A DNA stretch of 8,849 bases from the NCBI GenBank assembly GCA_004554485.1, contig SFLS01000043.1, positions 1 through 8,849 on the forward strand, read 5' to 3'. Positions 1 to 6,034 of this stretch are shown here, piece by piece; within the stretch, counting starts at the first letter, position 1, and every line of letters begins with the position of its first letter. The DNA is from Oscillospiraceae bacterium (GTDB lineage Bacteria > Bacillota > Clostridia > Oscillospirales > Ruminococcaceae). Below the pieces are notes generated by a model. The model searched no databases. It saw only the letters and a list, made by a program, of their open reading frames with translations, and was not told where the DNA came from. Made by a program: the position numbers and the translations under genes.

Positions 1-869
1 CTCAGCAGAATCCCAACCGTCATTTCCCGGCCGGCCACCAGTGCCGAAAGTGTTTCGCTCACCGGCGGGATTGCCCCGATATTGCCTACAAAAATAAAGA
101 AAAATATGAAGGTAAGTAAAAGGCCGTAATCTGCCCGGCGCAGCAGAGTGCGGTCCAACAAGAGGGCTGTCAGCACCACCGCCCCCAACGCGATCCCGAA
201 ATGCACCACGCGAAGCACCGCCAAGAGACACAACAGAAATTCCCCGCTCCACAGCAGCAGCGTCCTGCGGCTTGGCCTGTTCAGCGGGACCTCTGCCGCC
301 CCCAGCGACTCCCTTGGAATGAAAAGGAGCGCACCCGCCAACAGCAGAACAGAAACGCCCGCCACCGGTGCCATCACCCGCAGAAACCGCCCAACGCTCA
401 TTCCCGAAAGGGAATAGAGATACAGGTTTTGCGGATTGCCCAGCGGCGTCAGGGCGCTGCCGAGATTCGCCGCAACCGTCTGCAATACAATGACGGGGAT
501 AGCCAGCCTACCGGTACCGGTCTGTTCGGTCAGCAGCAGCGTCAGCGGGACAAAGGTAATAAGCGCCACGTCATTGGTGATCAGCATTGCCGCAAAAAAG
601 CAGACCCCCACCAGAACAGCCGCCAGCGTACGGGTATCCCTTACCTTTTGCAGCAGCCATGCCATCACCAGGTCAAAAAGTCCCGCCTGCCCCAGCGCCG
701 CCACCACCAGCATCAGCGAAAGCAGCAGCGCCAGCACCCGCCAGTCAATATACGCCAGATACCCGGCTCCGGGCGGTATCCAAAAGGCAGAACCGATTGC
801 CAGCACCAGCGATACCGTCAGTACCGGGTCCCGGGCAAAAACATTCCACAGGTTTTTCAGTGTTTTCAT
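1..869 (-). CDS. ArsB/NhaD/SLC13-type anion permease, 3' end missing
   Basis: Polytopic membrane permease of the ion transporter superfamily (ArsB, NhaD, CitMHS, SLC13), which moves oxyanions, organic acids or Na+/H+ across the cytoplasmic membrane; the substrate cannot be read from sequence. About 289 residues are visible and the C-terminus lies outside the window. Hydrophobic segments occur around residues 16-32, 43-60, 82-96, 97-114, 123-140, 165-184, 205-220, 222-238 and 248-265. The family signatures are present: an ITND turn (97-100) in the first pore loop and TPLGNPQNLY (141-150) after a GS-rich stretch. The start ATG at 869-867 overlaps the stop of the MmcQ gene as ATGA, so translation is probably coupled and both genes share the promoter at 1258-1286. 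No ArsR-type regulator or arsenate reductase is nearby, so an arsenite role is unsupported. The family call is secure; the substrate is unknown. Confidence 0.85.
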   Translation of the reverse strand, partial: MKTLKNLWNVFARDPVLTVSLVLAIGSAFWIPPGAGYLAYIDWRVLALLLSLMLVVAALGQAGLFDLVMAWLLQKVRDTRTLAAVLVGVCFFAAMLITNDVALITFVPLTLLLTEQTGTGRLAIPVIVLQTVAANLGSALTPLGNPQNLYLYSLSGMSVGRFLRVMAPVAGVSVLLLAGALLFIPRESLGAAEVPLNRPSRRTLLLWSGEFLLCLLAVLRVVHFGIALGAVVLTALLLDRTLLRRADYGLLLTFIFFFIFVGNIGAIPPVSETLSALVAGREMTVGILL

Positions 870-1219
870 TTTCTCTTCGTCCTGCCGCCTCCCGGCGCTG
901 TCAGCGCATAGCTTTCCGCTATCAGCGGCCGGATCTCCCCGTCGCTCATGCTGCCGTCCAGCACAACACTGATCCAATGCTGTTTGTTCATGTGATAACC
1001 GGGCAGAACCGCCGGATAGACGCGCCGCCAGTGCTCGCCCCACATCGGCTCCGCCTTGACGTTCACCCAGATCCTGTTCTGCCGTTCAAAAATAAAGGCA
1101 AATGCTTTGCGGCTGCCGCAATGCCGCATTACCGTCCAGTTCAGGTCGTCAAAGGGATAATCCTCATAGCAGGCCCCCAGCGCCAGACAGGCCGCCACGG
1201 CGTCTTCCCGCGTTTTCAT
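866..1219 (-). CDS. MmcQ/YjbR family protein
   Basis: Small soluble protein (117 aa) of the MmcQ/YjbR family, a CyaY-like fold often called a DNA-binding protein although its physiological role is not established. Visible family features are a helical N-terminus, YPF followed by WTVMRH (about 21-33), an F-rich strand (40-44), a WVNVKAEP strand (51-58), the diagnostic PGYHMNKQHW block (73-82) and an ESYAL C-terminal helix (102-106). Length is normal for the family. I chose the ATG at 1219 because it follows an AAAGGGGAAAG ribosome binding site. An in-frame ATG at 1249 would give ten more residues but lies almost on the predicted transcription start and has no binding site. The stop overlaps the start of the downstream permease (ATGA), making a two-gene operon. 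Confidence 0.9.
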   Translation of the reverse strand: MKTREDAVAACLALGACYEDYPFDDLNWTVMRHCGSRKAFAFIFERQNRIWVNVKAEPMWGEHWRRVYPAVLPGYHMNKQHWISVVLDGSMSDGEIRPLIAESYALTAPGGGRTKRK

Positions 1220-1257
1220 GGCACTTTCCCCTTTCCGCCGTGCTTTCATCCGGAACC

Positions 1258-1286
1258 ATTATAGCCGCCGCGCCCCGGCAAGTCAA
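1258..1286 (-). promoter_or_regulatory. Sigma-70-type promoter of the mmcQ-permease operon
   Basis: Read on the minus strand: TTGACT (1286-1281), a 17-nt spacer, then a consensus TATAAT (1263-1258). Transcription would begin near 1251, giving a leader of about 30 nt before the ATG at 1219. This supports the shorter start of the MmcQ protein. Confidence 0.85.
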
Positions 1287-1321
1287 TTTCCCTCTTTTTT
1301 CGTTTTCGCAGTGCCCCGGTT

Positions 1322-1410
1322 CCGGCCGCAGGCCCGGCGGCGGGACGCCGCCGCTGCGGGCAAAGCCCGCAGAAAGCCGCCCCCGAGGGGGCGGCTTGGC
1401 CTGCGGCCGG
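1322..1410. repeat. Cloverleaf-forming intergenic palindromic element, copy 1
   Basis: A perfect 13-bp inverted repeat (CCGGCCGCAGGCC at 1322-1334, its complement at 1398-1410) encloses three adjacent hairpins. They are 1336-1342/1346-1352 (7 bp, GGA loop), 1354-1361/1365-1372 (8 bp, AAA loop) and 1374-1384/1387-1397 (11 bp around a 2-nt centre). Almost every base pairs, with single unpaired bases at the junctions. It lies between the nucleotidyltransferase terminator and the mmcQ promoter. No convincing coding potential is seen on either strand. Its architecture matches the element at 3305-3381. The nature of the element (REP-like, MITE-like or RNA) is inference; the pairing is read directly. 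Confidence 0.8.
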
Positions 1411-1446
1411 GCTCGGCTCTCTGCCCACCCCGTTTGGGCGCAGAAA

Positions 1447-1468
1447 GGGGCCGCCACAAGGCGGCCCC
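1447..1468 (-). terminator. Hairpin terminator of the nucleotidyltransferase gene
   Basis: GGGGCCGCC (1447-1455) and GGCGGCCCC (1460-1468) form a perfect 9-bp GC stem with a 4-nt loop, 14 nt after the stop of the leftward nucleotidyltransferase. On the minus strand the stem is followed by TTTCTG, a short U-tract, so it is probably a modest intrinsic terminator. Confidence 0.65.
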
Positions 1469-1482
1469 TGGCAATGGCCCTA

Positions 1483-2391
1483 TTACTTGAGTACTTCGGG
1501 ATACAGCCCCTGCCGGGTCAACTCCTCCATCGCAGCCGCCACCTTTTCGTGGTCCTCCCGATATGTAACACCGTACCATTTATTGTGGACCGGCAGCACC
1601 GTCACTTCGGCCCTACCCTCCCGCAGGAGGTCCCCGATCATCTCCGGCAGCAGGAATTCGCTTTTCAGCGGGTCTTTCATCTGCTGCAGAAACCGCACGA
1701 ACCGCGGGGCAAACTCCTCCATCAAAGCCGACGGACAGCCCCAGCAGTTCATGGAAACCGGGGTATCGGGCGCATATTCCTGCTCCGTTTCACGGCTTAC
1801 ATCGGTAATGCGCCCGTCCGCTGTCCAGCCGATTTTCAGCCGCTCATCGATATCGGTCAGCTTCCCGTTTGCATCCACGGTGCAAACGCCGCGCGCCACC
1901 GTCCCTTTATCGGAAAGGGTATTCGCCAGCCGGTAGCCCGCCATGCAAAGCTGCAGTTTTCCATTATCCGGGTGCTGTGCAGTCAAAAACCGGTGCAGTT
2001 CCTCAAACGGCTCCGGCCCATAGTAATCATCCGCGTTGATCACGGCAAAAGGCTCGTGGAGCAGCCCGGCGCAGCACATCACCGCATGGGCCGTTCCCCA
2101 CGGTTTTTGCCGTCCCTCGGGAACTGAAAACCCGTCGGGCAGTTCGGTCATCCGCTGGTAAGCATACTCGATGCGGGCTTCGCTGTGCCGGCTGCCGATG
2201 CGCTCCTCAAAGATCTCGCGGTTTTCCGGCTTAATAATACAAATCACCCGTCCAAAGCCCGCTTTTGCTGCATCATGAATGGAATAATCAATAATCAGTT
2301 CCCCGTGGGGGCCTACCGGCTCGGCCTGCTTCAGCCCACCGTAGCGGCTGCCCAATCCTGCCGCCATGATCACAAGTGCTGGTTTCTGCAT
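1483..2391 (-). CDS. Sugar-phosphate-type nucleotidyltransferase (NTP_transferase fold)
   Basis: Cytosolic nucleotidyltransferase of 302 aa in the glucose-1-phosphate uridylyltransferase-like superfamily, which transfers a nucleotidyl group from an NTP to a sugar phosphate. The N-terminal Rossmann-like core carries the nucleotide-binding loop AAGLGSRYGGLKQ (10-22). It also has PWGTAHAV (97-104), contacting base or sugar, and the metal-binding NADDYYG block (119-125). The C-terminal part has SMNCWG (213-218), a FLLPE segment (246-250) and the ending KWYGVTYREDHEKV (271-284). The exact sugar and nucleotide cannot be assigned; GalU, RfbA-type and cell-wall roles are all possible. The ATG at 2391 is preferred because AAGGGAGA precedes it; an in-frame ATG at 2445 lacks a binding site. 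The gene stands alone, with a promoter at 2481-2509 and a hairpin terminator at 1447-1468. Confidence 0.88.
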   Translation of the reverse strand: MQKPALVIMAAGLGSRYGGLKQAEPVGPHGELIIDYSIHDAAKAGFGRVICIIKPENREIFEERIGSRHSEARIEYAYQRMTELPDGFSVPEGRQKPWGTAHAVMCCAGLLHEPFAVINADDYYGPEPFEELHRFLTAQHPDNGKLQLCMAGYRLANTLSDKGTVARGVCTVDANGKLTDIDERLKIGWTADGRITDVSRETEQEYAPDTPVSMNCWGCPSALMEEFAPRFVRFLQQMKDPLKSEFLLPEMIGDLLREGRAEVTVLPVHNKWYGVTYREDHEKVAAAMEELTRQGLYPEVLK

Positions 2392-2480
2392 ACTTTTCTC
2401 TCCCTTTTCTGTTGATTCGAGGGGACTTCGCGCGGGGCAATGCATCCCCAGAAGGGTCTTCTCTTCCGCTCTCTACCGCC

Positions 2481-2509
2481 ATTATAGCAAACCGCCCGCC
2501 AAAAAGCCA
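2481..2509 (-). promoter_or_regulatory. Extended -10 promoter of the nucleotidyltransferase gene
   Basis: Minus strand: a perfect TATAAT (2486-2481) preceded by TGC, making an extended -10 element. A poor -35 (TGGCTT at 2509-2504) sits 17 nt upstream. The predicted start is near 2474, leaving a leader of about 80 nt before the ATG at 2391. That leader contains a few short GC-rich complementary stretches but nothing I can assign to a known riboswitch. Confidence 0.6.
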
Positions 2510-2558
2510 CATCAAATTCACTCCACTCTAATATATATACCAGGAAGGGGGACTGTCC

Positions 2559-3266
2559 ATGAATGAAACGCTTTGGGTCCCGTTGGTCGCTGTGCTGGGG
2601 CCGCTTCTCGGCTCCGCCGTCGGGGTGCTGCTGCCCAGTCGGAAAAATCTGCTGCCGCGGCTTTTGGCCTTTGCCGCCGGTACCATGCTTACCATCTCGT
2701 TCTTGGAGCTGATTCCGGAAAGTATGGCGTACTGCCCGCCTGCCGGATGCTTTGCGGGGCTTGCTGTTGGCGTGCTGGGGGTGCTGGCGCTGCATCTGCT
2801 GCTGCCGGAAACACGGCATGACGGCCGCGAGCGCCATACCGCCCTGCTGATGCTGACCGCCATTATGCTGCATAATCTGCCGGAGGGAATCGCCATGGCC
2901 TCCGGCAGTGAAGACCGCACCATGCTGCTTATTGCCATCGCGATTGCCACCCACGATATTCCCGAGGGGATCTGCACGGCCGCCCCCTACCTTTACGTCA
3001 CCGGCAGGCGTGGCCGGGCGTTCTTTCTCTCCCTTTCCACCTGCTTGCCCACGCTGCTGGGCTATGCGCTGGGGCGTCTGCTTTGGCGGGAAATTCCCGC
3101 CCCTACCATGGGGATGGTGACAGCCTGCATTGCCGGGCTGATGATCACCATCAGCTGTGAGGAGCTGATCCCCGCCGGTCCCGGGGAAAAGGCGCGCCTT
3201 TCCACCATGCCCGCCTTGATGGCCGGCGTGATTCTGGTACTGGTCCTCCGGCAGATCATTGCATAG
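2559..3266 (+). CDS. ZIP family divalent metal transporter
   Basis: Integral membrane protein of 235 aa in the ZIP family (ZupT/GufA-like), which imports Zn2+ and often Fe2+ or Mn2+ down a gradient into the cytoplasm. Eight or so hydrophobic segments are visible, starting at residue 6. The metal-site signatures are ELIPE (50-54), HNLPEG (105-110) in the fourth helix and HDIPEG (132-137) in the fifth; EELIP (201-205) follows in a later helix. The fourth-helix motif is canonical. The fifth has Asp after His where Asn is also common, which may tune metal choice. A charged, His-bearing loop (85-93) sits between helices 3 and 4. The start ATG has a strong AGGAAGGGGG binding site. A TAATATATATA stretch just upstream could be a -10 region, but I see no matching -35. 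The gene diverges from the nucleotidyltransferase. Confidence 0.93.
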   Translation: MNETLWVPLVAVLGPLLGSAVGVLLPSRKNLLPRLLAFAAGTMLTISFLELIPESMAYCPPAGCFAGLAVGVLGVLALHLLLPETRHDGRERHTALLMLTAIMLHNLPEGIAMASGSEDRTMLLIAIAIATHDIPEGICTAAPYLYVTGRRGRAFFLSLSTCLPTLLGYALGRLLWREIPAPTMGMVTACIAGLMITISCEELIPAGPGEKARLSTMPALMAGVILVLVLRQIIA

Positions 3267-3304
3267 CCCTTCTTGCCCGATCTCAATATTGGCGCAACCT
3301 GGTT

Positions 3305-3381
3305 GGCCCGCAGGGCCAACCGCCTGCGGCGGTTGCCGCGCTTCGCGCAGGCCCCGGCACAGCCGGGGCGCCCTGCGGGCC
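3305..3381. repeat. Cloverleaf-forming intergenic palindromic element, copy 2
   Basis: A perfect 12-bp inverted repeat (GGCCCGCAGGGC at 3305-3316, complement at 3370-3381) encloses three hairpins. They are 3317-3324/3328-3335 (8 bp, TGC loop), 3338-3341/3345-3348 (4 bp, TTC loop) and 3351-3358/3362-3369 (8 bp, ACA loop). An alternative 9-bp hairpin with a GCA loop (3301-3309/3313-3321) competes with the outer stem. The element sits between the 3' ends of the convergent ZIP and xdhC genes, upstream of their shared terminator. The layout parallels 1322-1410, including the CCGCAGG core in the left arm. Confidence 0.8.
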
Positions 3382-3434
3382 CCCCTTCCCCGCTTACCTC
3401 CCTTAAGCCGAAAACCGCAGCAGAAGCCACCATA

Positions 3435-3464
3435 AAAAAGCAGCACCGCAGGGTGCTGCTTTTT
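3435..3464. terminator. Bidirectional intrinsic terminator between ZIP and xdhC genes
   Basis: A 13-bp stem (AAAAAGCAGCACC at 3435-3447 with its complement at 3452-3464) and a GCAG loop. It ends in T runs on both strands, as expected for a terminator serving the two convergent genes; the xdhC stop lies 26 nt away. Confidence 0.92.
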
Positions 3465-3489
3465 GATTATCCAATCATCCGACCGGCGG

Positions 3490-4470
3490 TCAGTCGTCGT
3501 AGACATCCAGCGGGATATCCTCCACCAGCACTTTCATGATGCCGCCGCATACCATTCCCTCGCTTTCCGCCACCTCGCCGGTCATATCAATATCGATGAC
3601 ACGGTAGGTGCCGGTACCGATGATATCCAGCGCGTCCCGCAGGATCGCTCCTTCGCTGCATCCGCCGCCAATACTGCCCACGATACGCCCGTCAGGGTAG
3701 ACATACATCATGGCGCCCATGCCCCGCGGCGTGGAGCCCTTCGTTTCCACAACCGTCACCAGCGCGACCGGCTCCTGTACCTGCATCAGCGATTCCACTA
3801 CCGCAAGATCCAGGTCGGAGGTATTGATCATACGGTTGATGCCGCCGTGCAGGCGCTTGTACTCGATGACCTGAGACAGGATGGAAACGGCGATCTCCGC
3901 CGGGGAAACCGCCCCGATGGGCAGTCCGATGGGCGTGCAGATACGCCCCAGGCGCTCCTCGTCCAGGCCCTCGCCCTTCAGCATCTCCAGCAGACCGCGC
4001 ACCCGCCTGCGGGAACCGATCATTCCCAAATAGGCCGGCTCCGTCTGCTTGAAAAGGGTCCGCAGACAGTCGGCATCATGCCGGTGGGCATTTGCAAAGC
4101 TGTCGCAGAGGATCTCCCTGGCCAGCGGGAACCGCTCCGCATTGGCAAAGGCCATGCGGTCATCCACTACCGTCACCGCAAAATCGCACCGGGCAGCAAA
4201 TTCGCACAGGGGCTGGGCAATATGCCCCGCCCCCAGTATGATCAGCCGCTCTCTTGGGGTCAGCGGGTCGATAAAACAGTTGGCGCCCTCGTCCTCATCA
4301 AAACCGTATTCCGGGCGGAGAAAGCCATCCGGCTGTTTGCGGCAGCGGCATACGGTGCGGGAAAGCTGGGTCAGATCACCCTGCTGGCCTTTAAAGCAGG
4401 TCTTTACGCTGATGGGGCGGCCGTTATGCACCTCCAGCAGCGCAAAATAATAGGAATCACGGATAGACAA
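3490..4470 (-). CDS. XdhC/CoxI family protein, molybdenum hydroxylase maturation
   Basis: Soluble protein of 326 aa related to XdhC, which binds molybdenum cofactor, promotes its sulfuration and inserts it into xanthine dehydrogenase-type hydroxylases. An N-terminal segment (about 1-70) precedes a Rossmann XdhC_C domain with LIILGAGHIAQPL (76-88), VVDDR (101-105) and YLGMIGSRRRV (147-157). The CoxI domain follows with ETKGSTPRG (242-250), GSIGGGC (265-271) and MVCGG (306-310). This order is the reverse of classical XdhC. The segment around 121-135 (LCDSFANAHRHDADC) looks shorter than in relatives. The start is TTG at 4470, because AAAGGAGGAG lies 8 nt upstream and upstream in-frame ATGs fall at or before the predicted transcription start. 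No hydroxylase, FdhD or Moco biosynthesis gene is visible, so its client is elsewhere. Confidence 0.88.
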   Translation of the reverse strand: MSIRDSYYFALLEVHNGRPISVKTCFKGQQGDLTQLSRTVCRCRKQPDGFLRPEYGFDEDEGANCFIDPLTPRERLIILGAGHIAQPLCEFAARCDFAVTVVDDRMAFANAERFPLAREILCDSFANAHRHDADCLRTLFKQTEPAYLGMIGSRRRVRGLLEMLKGEGLDEERLGRICTPIGLPIGAVSPAEIAVSILSQVIEYKRLHGGINRMINTSDLDLAVVESLMQVQEPVALVTVVETKGSTPRGMGAMMYVYPDGRIVGSIGGGCSEGAILRDALDIIGTGTYRVIDIDMTGEVAESEGMVCGGIMKVLVEDIPLDVYDD

Positions 4471-4478
4471 AGTATCGT

Positions 4479-4488
4479 CTCCTCCTTT
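4479..4488 (-). promoter_or_regulatory. Ribosome binding site that fixes the TTG start of xdhC
   Basis: On the minus strand AAAGGAGGAG lies 8 nt before the TTG at 4470. No comparable site precedes the upstream in-frame ATG codons, so the near-perfect Shine-Dalgarno match sets the start. Confidence 0.85.
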
Positions 4489-4513
4489 ATTTTCATAATA
4501 AAATACCGCTTTT

Positions 4514-4542
4514 ATCATATCATTTTCGTCCCGAACTGTCAA
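4514..4542 (-). promoter_or_regulatory. Strong promoter of the xdhC gene
   Basis: Minus strand: consensus TTGACA (4542-4537), a 17-nt spacer, TATGAT (4519-4514) with a TGA extension in front. The predicted start is near 4507, giving a leader of about 37 nt. It stands back to back with a rightward promoter, the two -35 boxes being 10 bp apart. Confidence 0.85.
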
Positions 4543-4552
4543 TGAAGAGGCA

Positions 4553-4581
4553 TTGCTTAACCACCGGTTCCGTGGTACAAT
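4553..4581 (+). promoter_or_regulatory. Rightward promoter for the Nudix remnant-mutY-rlmD unit
   Basis: TTGCTT (4553-4558), a 17-nt spacer, TACAAT (4576-4581) with TGG directly in front as an extended -10. Transcription would start near 4588. I see no other clear promoter before mutY, so this is the best candidate for the whole rightward unit; the leader to mutY would be about 350 nt and include the pseudogene. Confidence 0.6.
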
Positions 4582-4698
4582 GGTCAGGTAAGTCAAAGGG
4601 CTTTACGCTGTCAAGAGGTCCCCCTATTATTATACTTTCCGTATATTTTCATTTTCCGCATATCCTGTTGGTGTTTTTCGGAAAGAAGTCCAGCCAAG

Positions 4699-4882
4699 AT
4701 GCCAAAAAACCGATCTCACCTTTCCTATGCCCGGGGAAAGGCTTCATTACCGGGTCTGTGCCGCCATTCTCCACGGGAGCAGGCTGTCGGCCATACAGGA
4801 GGAATACTTCCACCCGCTGTTTCTCAAACCCACCGTCCGTCAGCTGCCCGATGAATTGACCCTGCTGACGGAGGGAGAATGA
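4699..4882 (+). pseudogene. Nudix hydrolase remnant with the catalytic core deleted
   Basis: The frame from ATG 4727 to TGA 4882 encodes 51 residues that read as two ends of a Nudix hydrolase joined together. The first part (LHYRVCAAILHGSRLSAIQE) matches the first strand pair of Nudix proteins. The second (YFHPLFLKPTVRQLPDELTL) matches the usual C-terminal helix of the same family. The Nudix box and all between, roughly 110-130 residues by family length, are absent. The same frame continues upstream as KTDLTFP, as in family N-termini, but the only ATG there (4699) is in another frame across a run of six A, so a single-base frameshift is likely too. No good binding site is seen. Family matching is from memory. 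A functional micropeptide is possible but less likely. Confidence 0.65.
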
Positions 4883-4936
4883 ATCACGCTATTGTTCCCA
4901 TAACGCCTGGTTAACCCATAAAGGAGGAGGCCACCC

Positions 4937-5977
4937 ATGCAACAACTCCCCGCTACCCTGCCGCAGCTGCTGCTGCGCTGGTACGACAATAACCGCCGCC
5001 GGCTCCCCTGGCGGGAAGACCCCAGTCCCTACCGCACCTGGATCTCGGAGGTCATGCTGCAGCAGACCCGGGTGGAGGCCGGTATTGCATACTTCGAGCG
5101 GTTCACCGACGCCCTGCCGGATATCGCCGCGCTGGCTGCCGTGGAGGAGCAGCAACTGCTGAAGCTGTGGGAGGGGCTTGGCTATTACAGCCGCGCCCGC
5201 AACCTGAAAAAAGCCGCCGGCATCCTGATGGAGCAGTACAGCGGGCAGCTCCCTGCTGATTTTGAGGCGCTGAAAAAGCTGCCGGGACTGGGGGAATACT
5301 CCGCCGGCGCCATCGCATCCATCGCCTTTGATATCCGAGTGCCCGCCGTGGACGGCAATGTGCTGCGGGTGGCCGCCCGCCTGCTGGACGATGACCGCAA
5401 TATCGAGGACGCTGCCGTTAAGCGGGAATTCCGCCAGACGGTATGGGAGATCCTGCCCCAACAGCGGGTCGGCGATTTTAATCAGTCGCTGATGGAGCTG
5501 GGGGCGCTGATCTGCCTGCCTAACGGCCGTCCCCTGTGCGAATGCTGCCCTGTGGCGGAACTCTGCCGGGCCCGTGCCGCCGGCAGGCAGCAATCGCTGC
5601 CCACCCGCCAGAAAAAAGCCGGCCGCCGCCGGGAGCACAAGACCGTCCTGCTGCTCTGCCGGCCCGGCGAAGTACAGATCACCCAGCGCCCCGCCCGGGG
5701 GCTGCTGGCCTCGCTGTGGGAATTTCCCACCCTGCCGGGGCAGCACACCGCCTCCGAGGTTGCCGAGTTGTTTTCGGCTCCGCTTTCCGCCGTTACCGCG
5801 CTGGGGTCGGCCACCCATATCTTTACCCACATCGAGTGGCAGATGGAGGGCTACTGCGTGGAGCTGCCTGCCAACGCACCGCTGTTCTCCGGCTGCCTGT
5901 CCGTCCCGGTCGGGGAGCTTTTTTCCAGTTACCCCATCCCCTCAGCTTATGCCGCTTACCTGAAGGCCCTGCGCTGA
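4937..5977 (+). CDS. mutY: A/G-specific adenine glycosylase MutY
   Basis: Base excision repair enzyme (346 aa) that removes adenine mispaired with 8-oxoguanine, preventing G:C to T:A mutations. The N-terminal HhH-GPD domain holds the catalytic Glu in WISEVMLQQTRV (E38). The helix-hairpin-helix is KLPGLGEYSAGAIA (114-127) and the catalytic Asp lies in VDGNVLRVAAR (D139). The 4Fe-4S ligands are C193, C201, C204 and C210, spaced C-x7-C-x2-C-x5-C, one residue longer in the first gap than E. coli MutY. The C-terminal Nudix-like domain that reads 8-oxoG starts near residue 233, with the conserved FTHIEWQM (296-303). The start ATG follows AAGGAGGAGG. It lies 54 nt after the Nudix remnant and 57 nt before the methyltransferase, so it is probably co-transcribed with both. 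Confidence 0.96.
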   Translation: MQQLPATLPQLLLRWYDNNRRRLPWREDPSPYRTWISEVMLQQTRVEAGIAYFERFTDALPDIAALAAVEEQQLLKLWEGLGYYSRARNLKKAAGILMEQYSGQLPADFEALKKLPGLGEYSAGAIASIAFDIRVPAVDGNVLRVAARLLDDDRNIEDAAVKREFRQTVWEILPQQRVGDFNQSLMELGALICLPNGRPLCECCPVAELCRARAAGRQQSLPTRQKKAGRRREHKTVLLLCRPGEVQITQRPARGLLASLWEFPTLPGQHTASEVAELFSAPLSAVTALGSATHIFTHIEWQMEGYCVELPANAPLFSGCLSVPVGELFSSYPIPSAYAAYLKALR

Positions 5978-6034
5978 ATCCTGCTGCCGCGGCGCCTCCC
6001 CCGTCCATCCTGCCCAGAAAGGACTTTCCCCACC

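Noticed and set aside
1322..1410. Reading the first cloverleaf element as a tRNA
   Set aside because: The stems have the wrong lengths, the loops are only 2-3 nt, and no T-loop, anticodon loop or acceptor end is present.
1102..2127. Long rightward open frame of about 340 codons
   Set aside because: It lies antisense to the nucleotidyltransferase and through the cloverleaf element, is rich in Arg, Pro, His and Gln, has no ribosome binding site and shows no family motif. It is a GC-rich shadow frame.
2392..2470. Riboswitch in the nucleotidyltransferase leader
   Set aside because: Only short, imperfect complementary stretches are visible and no known riboswitch core or attenuator with a T-tract could be recognised.
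2370..3506. Long leftward open frame of about 380 codons
   Set aside because: Antisense to the ZIP transporter and reading through the element at 3305-3381 and the bidirectional terminator; Gly, Gln, Arg and His rich composition without motifs.
3463..4545. Long rightward open frame of about 360 codons
   Set aside because: Fully antisense to xdhC, which has a strong promoter, binding site and recognisable domains.
4889..5830. Leftward open frame of about 310 codons
   Set aside because: Antisense to mutY, whose catalytic and iron-sulfur motifs are all present; no start signals and low-complexity composition.
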